Shown here: piece by piece, positions 1 through 5,785 of the stretch
Numbering within the stretch: the first letter of the stretch is position 1
Layout of the letters: each line of letters begins with the position of its first letter
Assembly: GCA_021802595.1 (NCBI GenBank)
Contig: JAJZRT010000013.1
Location: forward strand, 1 to 20,066
Source: Pseudomonadota bacterium
GTDB taxonomy: Bacteria > Pseudomonadota > Gammaproteobacteria > Burkholderiales > Thiobacillaceae
Direction: 5' to 3'
Length of the DNA stretch: 20,066 nt
The notes under the pieces: generated by a model
The model's input: the letters and a program-made list of their open reading frames with translations, nothing else
What the model was told of the DNA's origin: nothing
Database searches by the model: none
Translations under genes and position numbers: made by a program

Positions 1-309
1 TCTTGGGTGACGCTGGCGATTTTGCTGCGCGACACCGTCATCGTGCTGGGCGCGCTGAGTTATCGCGGGCTGGCGGGGCACCTGGAAATCCATCCGACCT
101 GGCTCGGCAAGACGCACATGTTCGCCGAATTCGCGCTGCTGGCGCTGGTGCTGGGCGGGCTGGCCGGGTTGCTGGCGCCGGGCGACTGGCAGCTGCCGCT
201 GTTCGTCGGGGTGTTCGTCATCGCCGTGACATCGGGCGTGCAGTACGTGTGGATCTGGAGTGCCAAGGCGCGCCGCGAACGCGAGGCGACCCGCCTCAAG
301 CCGCACTGA
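1..309 (+). CDS. CDP-alcohol phosphatidyltransferase family protein, C-terminal part
   Basis: The reading frame is open from the first base of the window, so the 5' end lies outside it. About 102 residues remain. The segment near the left edge (RDTVIVLGALSYRGLAG) and the following 'PTWLGKTHMF' resemble the C-terminal third of CDP-alcohol phosphatidyltransferases, integral membrane enzymes that move a phosphatidyl group from CDP-diacylglycerol to an alcohol such as glycerol phosphate. The catalytic CDP-binding motif (DGxxAR...) would lie upstream and is not visible. Three hydrophobic stretches are seen, and the basic tail (KARREREATRLK) is typical of a cytosolic end. The substrate cannot be assigned from this fragment. 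A palindromic element begins about 20 bp after the stop codon. Confidence 0.7.
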   Translation, partial: SWVTLAILLRDTVIVLGALSYRGLAGHLEIHPTWLGKTHMFAEFALLALVLGGLAGLLAPGDWQLPLFVGVFVIAVTSGVQYVWIWSAKARREREATRLKPH

Positions 310-331
310 TTCGTTTCACCAGGGCGTTTCC

Positions 332-495
332 TTAAGGAAGCGCTGAACAAGTTGATTCCGCTCATGCCCTTCGACTTCGCTCAGGAGAGCGTTCGACCGG
401 CCTGTCCTGAGCTTGCCGAAGGGCCACCACGAACGGAATCAACAACTTGCCGTTCGTCCTGAGCTTGTCGAAGGACTTGTTCAGCGCTTCCTTAA
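332..495. repeat. MITE-like palindromic element, copy A (164 bp)
   Basis: The ends form a perfect 20-bp inverted repeat: TTAAGGAAGCGCTGAACAAG at 332-351 and its reverse complement at 476-495. Inside it is a second inverted pair, GTTGATTCCG (351-360) against CGGAATCAAC (434-443). The core GTTCGTCCTGAGCTTGTCGA (452-471) is a repeat unit seen in many proteobacterial genomes. Both ends carry TTAA, which may be a target duplication. The middle (361-430) is longer than in the second copy at 19578-19695. It lies between convergent genes and could fold into a long hairpin that also ends transcription of both. No transposase is present. Confidence 0.85.
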
Positions 496-501
496 CACAC
501 C

Positions 502-1704
502 CTAGAACGGCAGGCTGGCCTGGCGTTCCGACTCGCAACCGGATTTGACCCGGTACATGGCGGCGTCGGCCGCCCGGATCAATGCGTCCTCGTCGCTGCC
601 GTCGTCGGGGTAGACGGCCTGGCCGATGCTGGCTGCGATCTCCAGGCGCAGGTTGCCGAAGCGGGTGGTGTGCGCCAGGCTTTGCTCGATCTTGAGGGCG
701 GCGGCAATGCAGTCCGGGCTGCCCTGCACGCCTTCGAGCAGCACCCCGAATTCGTCTCCGCCCAGCCGTGCCACCGAGTCCGATTCGCGCACGCAATCCA
801 GCAGCCGCTGCGCAACCTCCATCAGCACGGCATCGCCGACATGATGGCCATGCCGGTCGTTGATGTCCTTGAAGCGATCCAGGTCCACATACAGGATGCC
901 CACCTTGCCGCCATAGCGCAGGGCATGGCGGATCGCCTGCTGCAGCCGGTCATAGAACAACCGACGGTTGGCCAGTCCGGTCAGGGGGTCGTGGGTGGCT
1001 TCTTCCCGCAGTGCGGCGCGTGACTGCTCCAGCTCGGTCATCTGGTCGCGTATCTGCCGCGATTTCAGGCCGAGCTTGCGGATCGCATACCAGGCGATCA
1101 GCAGGGCCAGCGTGATGGCCGCGAGGCCGAACAGCAGCGTGAGAAAGAGTGCGCGCCGATAGGTCAGCTGGGCCTGCCGCTGGGCCGCCTGGTTGGCGTG
1201 CTGATAAACGGTGCGCATGTCGGCCAGTTGCTGGTTGAAGGTTTCCTGCAGGGGAATGGCTTCGCGTGCCAGCACCTGGCGTGCTTCCTGGTTGCGATTG
1301 GCATTGAGCAGGTCGATCACGTATTCCTGCACGCCCCGGATCTGTCTGGTCAACTGCGTCTGGGCATCGAAGTTGCGTTGCTCATCGGGAGAGAACCCGA
1401 TCTCGCGCAGGGCATTGCGGCCCTGCATGACCAGAAATCCCGCGCGGTTGAAGCGCATGTAATGGACATCACGATCGAACGGATCGTCGGCCAACACCAT
1501 GCGGAACAGGCTGTCGGTGCGGATATGCGCCGCCACCTGGGTTTGCGTGATGAGGTCGATCTTGCGGTTGTGGTGCTCGACCACGACGTCCAGCTGCTCG
1601 CCCAGCGCTTCGAGCTGAAGCAGGCTGTTCAACAGGAGGCCGCAGATCAGCGCGATCAGGGTGACAAAGGCAGCGACGATAAGGGAGGACGCCCCCTTGT
1701 GCAT
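502..1704 (-). CDS. Membrane-anchored diguanylate cyclase (GGDEF)
   Basis: This is a 400-residue enzyme predicted to make cyclic di-GMP from two GTP at the inner membrane. Residues 8-28 and 185-206 are hydrophobic membrane segments. They flank a ~150-residue helical periplasmic sensor resembling four-helix-bundle ligand domains. A short linker (KSRQIRDQMTELEQSRAALR) leads to a complete GGDEF domain: the GGDEF signature is intact at 315-319, and RESD at 306-309 sits exactly five residues upstream, matching the RxxD product-inhibition site. There is no EAL domain. The frame is open further upstream to 1890, but that part overlaps the peroxiredoxin gene in another frame. I chose ATG 1704 because it directly precedes the first membrane segment. 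GTG 1740, overlapping the upstream stop, is an alternative. The 5' neighbour on the same strand is the peroxiredoxin, so the two are probably cotranscribed. Confidence 0.9.
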   Translation of the reverse strand: MHKGASSLIVAAFVTLIALICGLLLNSLLQLEALGEQLDVVVEHHNRKIDLITQTQVAAHIRTDSLFRMVLADDPFDRDVHYMRFNRAGFLVMQGRNALREIGFSPDEQRNFDAQTQLTRQIRGVQEYVIDLLNANRNQEARQVLAREAIPLQETFNQQLADMRTVYQHANQAAQRQAQLTYRRALFLTLLFGLAAITLALLIAWYAIRKLGLKSRQIRDQMTELEQSRAALREEATHDPLTGLANRRLFYDRLQQAIRHALRYGGKVGILYVDLDRFKDINDRHGHHVGDAVLMEVAQRLLDCVRESDSVARLGGDEFGVLLEGVQGSPDCIAAALKIEQSLAHTTRFGNLRLEIAASIGQAVYPDDGSDEDALIRAADAAMYRVKSGCESERQASLPF

Positions 1705-1732
1705 GGGCTCGGGATCCGGGGGAGCCGGGTGC

Positions 1733-2305
1733 TCAGTCACGGCCGGGTGGCGAAAGGGTTCGGGCCCCGGCGCGCTGCAGACCCAGCAGGGCATCCCTGA
1801 CTTCTTCGGCGTGGTGTGCGGGGTCCACATGGTCGAAGCGTGCTGCAATGCGCCCATCCGGCGCAATGATGAAGGTGTGGCGCCGGGCAAAACGCATCAG
1901 GCCCAGATTGAGCAGGCTGCCGTAGGCCGCGGCGGTGCGCCCGTCCGGGTCGGACAGCAGCGGAAACGGCAGGCTGTATTTGCGGGAAAATTCGGCATGC
2001 GACCGGGTGCTGTCGACGCTGATGCCCATGACGTCCGCATCGAGTTTGCCCAGTGTGCCGATGTCGTCGCGGAAACGGCAGGCTTCCCGCGTGCAGACCG
2101 GCGTGTCGTCGCGCGGGTAGAAATACAGCACCAGCCAGCGCCCGGCATAGTCGCCCAGACGATGAATCCGGCCGTTCTGGTCCGGCAAGGCAAAATCCGG
2201 CGCGGCGCTGCCTTCCATCCGCTGCGTGCCGGGCCTCAGCATCCAGAAGGCTGCGCTCGCGGCCAGCAGCAGCACGGCCAGTCCGCCCATTATCATTTTG
2301 AGCAT
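1733..2305 (-). CDS. Membrane-anchored peroxiredoxin, BCP/PrxQ type
   Basis: This is a 190-residue thiol peroxidase of the AhpC/TSA family that would reduce hydroperoxides using thioredoxin-like reductants. Residues 4-23 are an uncleaved-looking signal anchor (no cysteine, no clear AxA site), so the domain probably faces the periplasm. The motif YPRDDTPVCTREACRF holds the peroxidatic Cys71 with Thr68, and Cys76 five residues later is the usual PrxQ resolving cysteine. The fold continues through SVDSTRSHAEFSRKYSLPFP and a C-terminal FIIAPDG segment. The start is well supported: AGGAGA lies 5-10 bases upstream of ATG 2305 on the minus strand. Its 3' end lies 28 bp before the preferred start of the cyclase gene. 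Anchoring of a BCP-type enzyme is less common than the soluble form. Confidence 0.9.
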   Translation of the reverse strand: MLKMIMGGLAVLLLAASAAFWMLRPGTQRMEGSAAPDFALPDQNGRIHRLGDYAGRWLVLYFYPRDDTPVCTREACRFRDDIGTLGKLDADVMGISVDSTRSHAEFSRKYSLPFPLLSDPDGRTAAAYGSLLNLGLMRFARRHTFIIAPDGRIAARFDHVDPAHHAEEVRDALLGLQRAGARTLSPPGRD

Positions 2306-2387
2306 ACGTTCTCCTGTATCACATCATAGACTGCCTGCGGCCAACAGGGTGGGTTTGCGATCGCTCGTTAATCCACGCGTCATTCGG

Positions 2388-2393
2388 TAGAAT
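2388..2393 (+). promoter_or_regulatory. Probable -10 box of the tRNA-Arg promoter
   Basis: TAGAAT matches the sigma-70 -10 consensus in five of six positions and ends 9 bp before the tRNA. A matching -35 at 17 bp spacing is poor (TCGTTA), so this is a tentative call from position and the -10 box only. Transcripts from it could also read into the hsdM remnant, whose ATG lies 73 bp after the tRNA end. Confidence 0.4.
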
Positions 2394-2402
2394 GCGCGCC
2401 AC

Positions 2403-2478
2403 GCCCCGGTAGCTCAGTGGATAGAGCAACCCCCTCCTAAGGGGTAGGTCGGACGTTCGATTCGTCTTCGGGGCGCCA
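2403..2478 (+). tRNA. tRNA-Arg (anticodon CCU)
   Basis: A full cloverleaf can be folded by hand. The acceptor stem is GCCCCGG (2403-2409) with TCGGGGC (2468-2474), with a terminal G-U pair. The D arm is GCTC...GAGC. The anticodon stem is ACCCC/GGGGT with loop CTCCTAA, placing CCT at 2436-2438, which reads AGG codons. The T arm is GGACG TTCGATT CGTCT. The discriminator is G2475, and CCA is encoded at 2476-2478. The accessory island starts directly downstream, consistent with tRNA genes being common insertion points, but no integrase or repeated tRNA end was found in the window. Confidence 0.96.
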
Positions 2479-2551
2479 CAAAATATCGGCCTGGCCCGTT
2501 CCCGTCCTGTGAACGCCATTGCGGCCAATCTTCCCGGTTCAGCGACTGCCC

Positions 2552-3706
2552 ATGTTCGAACAAGCCTTCAAAAACATCGACGACGTTCTCTGGAAAGAGG
2601 CCGGTTGCACCACCGAGCTCGACTACACCGAGCAGGCCTCCTGGCTGCTGTTCCTGAAATACCTGGATGGGCTGGAGCAGGACAAGGCCACGGAGGCCGC
2701 GCTGGAGGGGAAGAACTATGCCTACATCCTCGACGCGCCCTACCGCTGGGAAAGCTGGGCCGCGCCGAAGGACCAGGCCGGCAGGCTCGACCACAACAGG
2801 GCGCTCACCGGCGACGACCTGCGCGACTTCGTGGACAAGCAACTGTTTCCCTACCTGCACGGCTTCAAACACAAAGCGGATAGCGCGAACACCCTCGAAT
2901 ACAAGATCGGCGAGATCTTCGGCGAGATCAAGAACAAGATCCACAGCGGCTACAACCTGCGCGAGATCATCGACCACATCGACGAACTGCGCTTCCGCTC
3001 GCAGACCGAAAAACACGAACTCAGCCACCTCTACGAAGCCAAGATCCGCAACATGGGCAACGCCGGGCGCAACGGCGGCGAGTACTACACCCCGCGCCCG
3101 CTCATTCGTGCCATCGTGCAGGTGGTCAAGCCCAGAATCGGCGAGCGCATCTACGACGGCGCCGTCGGCAGCGCGGGCTTTTTGTGCGAAGCCTTCGACT
3201 ACCTGAAAAATCCCGTTCGTCCTGAGCCTGTCGAAGGACAGTCACCATCCCAGCTCACCACCGCCGATCTCAAGACGCTGCAAACCCGCACCTTCTACGG
3301 CAAGGAAAAGAAGTCGCTCGCCTACGTCATCGCGATCATGAACATGATCCTGCACGGCATCGAGGCGCCCAACATCGTCCACACCAACACCCTGGCCGAG
3401 AACCTCGCCGACATCCAGGACAAGGACCGCATGGATGTCATCCTCGCCAACCCGCCCTTCGGCGGCAAAGAGCGCAAGGAAGTCCAGCAGAACTTCCCCA
3501 TCCGCACCGGCGAAACCGCCTTCCTGTTTTTGCAGCACTTCATCAAGATGCTCAAGGCCGGCGGCCGTGCCGGCGTCGTCATCAAAAACACTTTCTTGAG
3601 CAATACCGACAACGCCTCGGTCAGCCTGCGCAAACTGCTGCTGGAAAGCTGCAACCTGCATACCGTCCTCGATTGTCCGAGCGGCACCTTCGTTGGGACG
3701 ACGTGA
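2552..3706 (+). pseudogene. hsdM: Type I restriction-modification methyltransferase subunit HsdM, 3'-truncated
   Basis: HsdM is the S-adenosylmethionine-dependent N6-adenine methyltransferase subunit of a type I system. The N-terminal helical HsdM_N domain (MFEQAFKNIDDVLWKEAG) is present. Motif I appears as YDGAVGSAGFL (about 201-211), the NPPF catalytic motif is at 300-303, and GETAFLFLQHFIKMLKAGGR follows. The frame stops after LDCPSGTFVGTT at residue 384. Relatives continue from 'GTFxGAGVKTVVLFFEKG' to roughly 490-500 residues, so about 110 residues are lost, and the DNA runs straight into the 3' half of hsdS. An extra ~12-14 residues at 221-234 (PVRPEPVEGQSPSQ) are encoded by the palindromic repeat core. 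ATG 2552 fits the family N-terminus; an upstream TTG at 2519 is less likely. Loss of the C-terminal region that contacts HsdS suggests no function. Confidence 0.85.
3213..3239 (+). repeat. Palindromic-repeat core inserted in frame in hsdM
   Basis: The sequence here (key stretch GTTCGTCCTGAGCCTGTCGA) matches the core of the elements at 332-495 and 19578-19695 with one change, G/CTTG to CCTG. It adds PVRPEPVEG-type residues to HsdM without shifting the frame. The family normally runs from 'FDYLK' to 'LTTADLKTLQTRTFYGKEKKS' with only a few residues between, so this is an insertion rather than native sequence. Confidence 0.8.
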
Positions 3707-4167
3707 AGAAGTGGCCGATCAATGACACTGGAAATTACGACCGATACCGACTTCAGGAGGGCGATGTCGTCTTGGCGATGGATCGCCCTTGGGTCAAAGC
3801 TGGTCTGAAACACGCGACCATTACTGCCGATGATCTGCCGTGTTTGCTTGTGCAGCGGACGGCTCGCCTTCGCGGTGGAACGAATCTCGATAACCGTTTT
3901 TTAATGTATCTCATCGGAAGTGCTGCATTCACCAGGCATATTCTTGGCATTCAGACAGGGATTGGCGTCCCGCACATCAGCGGGCAGCAGATCAAGGACT
4001 TCGAGTTCACTATGCCACCCATAGCCGAACAGCGACGGATTGCGGACAATCTCGAAACACTGCAAGAAGAAACCCAGCGCCTCAAATCCCTCTACCACCG
4101 CAAGCTCGCCGCCCTCGATGCGCTGAAGCAATCCCTGCTGCACCAGGCCTTCAGCGGGGCCTTGTGA
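3691..4167 (+). pseudogene. hsdS: Type I specificity subunit HsdS, C-terminal fragment
   Basis: HsdS supplies DNA sequence recognition for type I enzymes. It normally has two target-recognition domains separated by helical conserved regions, about 400 residues or more in total. Only about 158 residues remain. They cover part of one recognition domain (YRLQEGDVVLAMDRPWVKAGLK, GVPHISGQQIKDFEFTMPPIAEQ) and the terminal coiled coil (QRRIADNLETLQEETQRLKSLYHRKLAALDALKQSLL). The frame begins inside the hsdM remnant with no proper start; only a TTG at 3673 is available. HsdM homology ends and HsdS homology begins within 3691-3697 (CGTTGGG), which marks the junction of a deletion of roughly 1 kb. One recognition domain and the central helix are gone, so specific binding by a normal complex is not expected. 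Confidence 0.85.
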
Positions 4168-4181
4168 CAAGCAGCCGGGTT

Positions 4182-4225
4182 GTTGCATGTAACAAAAAAG
4201 CGGGCTACCATTTGTTTCATGTAAC
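4182..4225 (+). promoter_or_regulatory. Promoter and paired near-palindromes upstream of the MazE/MazF-like module
   Basis: Two near-palindromes, GTTGCATGTAAC (4182-4193) and GTTTCATGTAAC (4214-4225), lie 32 bp apart, about three helical turns, in an otherwise short intergenic gap. TTGCAT (4183-4188) followed after 17 bp by TACCAT (4206-4211) is a weak sigma-70-like pair between them. Toxin-antitoxin operons are usually repressed by their own antitoxin or complex at such paired sites, so these are candidate operators. That assignment is inference. Confidence 0.5.
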
Positions 4226-4245
4226 ATGGGTTATTGGGGGGTTTC

Positions 4246-4458
4246 ATGAGACCAAGTACATCGGAGCGCGTGCAGAAGCATCGCGCTGCGCTGCGGGCTT
4301 CCGGGCTGCGTCCGGTGCAGATCTGGGTGCCGGATACGCGGCGCGCGGGCTTTGCCGAGGAGTGCCGCCGCCAGTCCCGCCTGTTGCAGGGCGATGCGCA
4401 TGAGCGGGACACCGCGGATTGGCTTGAGGCGGCAGGCGACCGCGAAGGCTGGCGATGA
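4246..4458 (+). CDS. MazE-like antitoxin, DUF3018 family
   Basis: This 70-residue protein has the hallmark core of DUF3018 antitoxins (ERVQKHRAALRASGLRPVQI followed by WVPDTRRAGFAEECRRQS). In these the N-terminal part is expected to bind DNA and the acidic C-terminal tail (DAHERDTADWLEAAGDREGW) to wrap the toxin. ATG 4246 is chosen because a G-rich ribosome site (GGGGGG, 4236-4241) lies just upstream and the family starts near here. A TTG at 4234 is also in frame. The stop overlaps the toxin start as ATGA, which indicates translational coupling. The module sits between the hsdS fragment and the zeta gene. Confidence 0.88.
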   Translation: MRPSTSERVQKHRAALRASGLRPVQIWVPDTRRAGFAEECRRQSRLLQGDAHERDTADWLEAAGDREGWR

Positions 4459-4778
4459 GGCGTGGCGATCTGGTGACGGTGGCCTTGCAGGGCGATCTCG
4501 GCAAGCCGCGCCCGGCGCTGGTGATCCAGTCCGACCTGTTCGACGCGCATCCTTCCGTGACGATTCTGCCGGTGACCGGCGAATTGCGCGATGCACCGTT
4601 GTTTCGTATTGCGGTGAATCCGGGCGAACTGAACGGCCTGTCCAAGCCTTCGCAGGTGATGGTGGACAAGCCGCAATCGGTGGCGCGCGAAAAAGTGGGC
4701 ACGGTGATGGGGCATCTGGACGACGAGACGATGCTGGCGGTGAATCGGGCGCTGGCGGTTTTTCTGGGATTCGCCTGA
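4455..4778 (+). CDS. mazF: MazF/PemK-family endoribonuclease toxin
   Basis: This 107-residue protein has the PemK/MazF signature: MRRGDLVTVAL at the N-terminus, then GKPRPALVIQSD (conserved Arg plus PALV), VTILPVT, and SQVMVDKPQSVAREKVGTVMGHL near the C-terminus. The family cleaves mRNA at short motifs, and the target here is unknown. Length is normal for MazF, and no frameshift or loss of the conserved RP.LV/Q..vd..rt core is seen, so it looks intact. It overlaps the antitoxin gene by 4 bases. The zeta gene begins 29 bp downstream, so the two toxin units may share a transcript. Confidence 0.9.
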   Translation: MRRGDLVTVALQGDLGKPRPALVIQSDLFDAHPSVTILPVTGELRDAPLFRIAVNPGELNGLSKPSQVMVDKPQSVAREKVGTVMGHLDDETMLAVNRALAVFLGFA

Positions 4779-4807
4779 CGCATAGCGGCCAGCTTTAAGG
4801 ACTTTAG

Positions 4808-5524
4808 ATGGATCTGACGGAAGCGGAAGCAAGCATTCAGCAAGCGGCACTTGAGTTCGCCCGCGCAAACAAAAAGCCCATTGCGAAGCGGCTGACTGAT
4901 CCGGAGATATTCCTTCCCGAAGAAAACCCCGTATCCGTTTTCATGGCGGGCTCCCCAGGGGCCGGGAAAACAGAGGCCTCCATAGAGTTGTTAAAGGAAC
5001 TCGATGGCACCCCCATTATTCGTATTGATCCGGATGATCTGCGTGCGGAGTTCCAGAAATACGACGGCACCAATGCCTGGCTGTTTCAGAAGGCGGTTTC
5101 GGTGTTGGTGGAGAAAATCCATGACCTGGCCCTTGAACAAGGGCAAAGCTTCCTGCTGGACGGTACGCTGTCCAATTACGACAAGGCACGCGATAACGTC
5201 AAACGCTCCCTGAAGAAAGGGCGTGTGGTGCAGTTGCTTTATGTCTATCAGGAGCCGCTACTGGCCTGGAATTTCGTGCAAGCGCGGGAAGCGGCAGAAG
5301 GGCGACGAATTCTGAAAGAGGACTTTGTAAAACAATATTTTGCTGCCCGGGACGTCGTCAATCGACTGAAACAGGAGTTTGGCAAGGAGATCGGGGTTGA
5401 TCTGTTGTTGAAAAACAATGACAACTCCAATCGGATGTACAAGGCTGGGGTTGACCAGATCGATCACCATATCCCTGAAAAGTACTCGCGCGCCGACGTT
5501 GTGAAATTATTGGACATGAATTAG
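4808..5524 (+). CDS. Zeta-toxin family P-loop kinase
   Basis: This 238-residue protein has the zeta/PezT architecture. There is a Walker A motif at 48-55 (GSPGAGKT), then RIDPDDLR at about 72-79 with the aspartates that position the sugar substrate, LLDGTLSNYDKARDNV at about 118-132 for substrate binding, and an Arg-rich EGRRILKEDFVKQYF lid-like segment. Characterised family members phosphorylate UDP-N-acetylglucosamine and poison wall synthesis; whether this one does is inference. AGGA lies about 8 bases upstream of ATG 4808. No epsilon antitoxin precedes it; instead a 61-residue gene follows after 9 bp. The region is visibly more A/T-rich than the flanks, consistent with acquisition. A broken copy of residues ~35-72 of this gene lies at 19503-19727. 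Confidence 0.88.
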   Translation: MDLTEAEASIQQAALEFARANKKPIAKRLTDPEIFLPEENPVSVFMAGSPGAGKTEASIELLKELDGTPIIRIDPDDLRAEFQKYDGTNAWLFQKAVSVLVEKIHDLALEQGQSFLLDGTLSNYDKARDNVKRSLKKGRVVQLLYVYQEPLLAWNFVQAREAAEGRRILKEDFVKQYFAARDVVNRLKQEFGKEIGVDLLLKNNDNSNRMYKAGVDQIDHHIPEKYSRADVVKLLDMN

Positions 5525-5533
5525 AGTGAACTT

Positions 5534-5719
5534 ATGTTGATCCAGAAACTTTTCTCTAAGAAGCGCAAGGCTGTTGCCTCTACGCCGTTCTCTGAATTCA
5601 TCCGAAATGCCTCTTCTGAAAAGAAGAAGAAGGTCTACACGGTGGTTCTACAGAAGGCGACTGAGAGGCAGGTCGCTATTCTTACGTCCAAAGAGCGCAC
5701 TTCTACCTCAGCGGTATAA
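5534..5719 (+). CDS. Small basic protein, candidate antitoxin of the zeta kinase
   Basis: This 61-residue protein starts 9 bp after the zeta stop. It is rich in Lys and Arg (FSKKRK, SEKKKKVY) and has a predicted amphipathic helix in SEFIRNASSEKKKKVYTVVL and following residues. I recognise no named domain. The 'FSEFIRNASSEKKKKVYTVVL-KATERQ' stretch resembles small proteins I associate with zeta-like kinases, but that is recall and not a search. Position, size and coupling suggest the cognate antitoxin or a regulatory partner. Canonical epsilon and PezA antitoxins are encoded upstream and look different. The ribosome site upstream of ATG 5534 is weak, so coupling to zeta translation is likely. 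Confidence 0.65.
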   Translation: MLIQKLFSKKRKAVASTPFSEFIRNASSEKKKKVYTVVLQKATERQVAILTSKERTSTSAV

Positions 5720-5785
5720 GTCGTTCCGCAGTCATCTTCTCTATAAGAATGTAGTATCCCTGCCGGGGCCACAGGGATATTACTC

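Noticed and set aside
332..495. Palindromic elements considered as a CRISPR array or as a tRNA-like gene
   Set aside because: There is no regular repeat-spacer series, and the structure is nested inverted repeats rather than a cloverleaf.
362..796. Minus-strand frame containing 'SFDKLRTNG' next to the diguanylate cyclase
   Set aside because: It is the translation of the palindromic element joined to a wrong frame of the cyclase gene.
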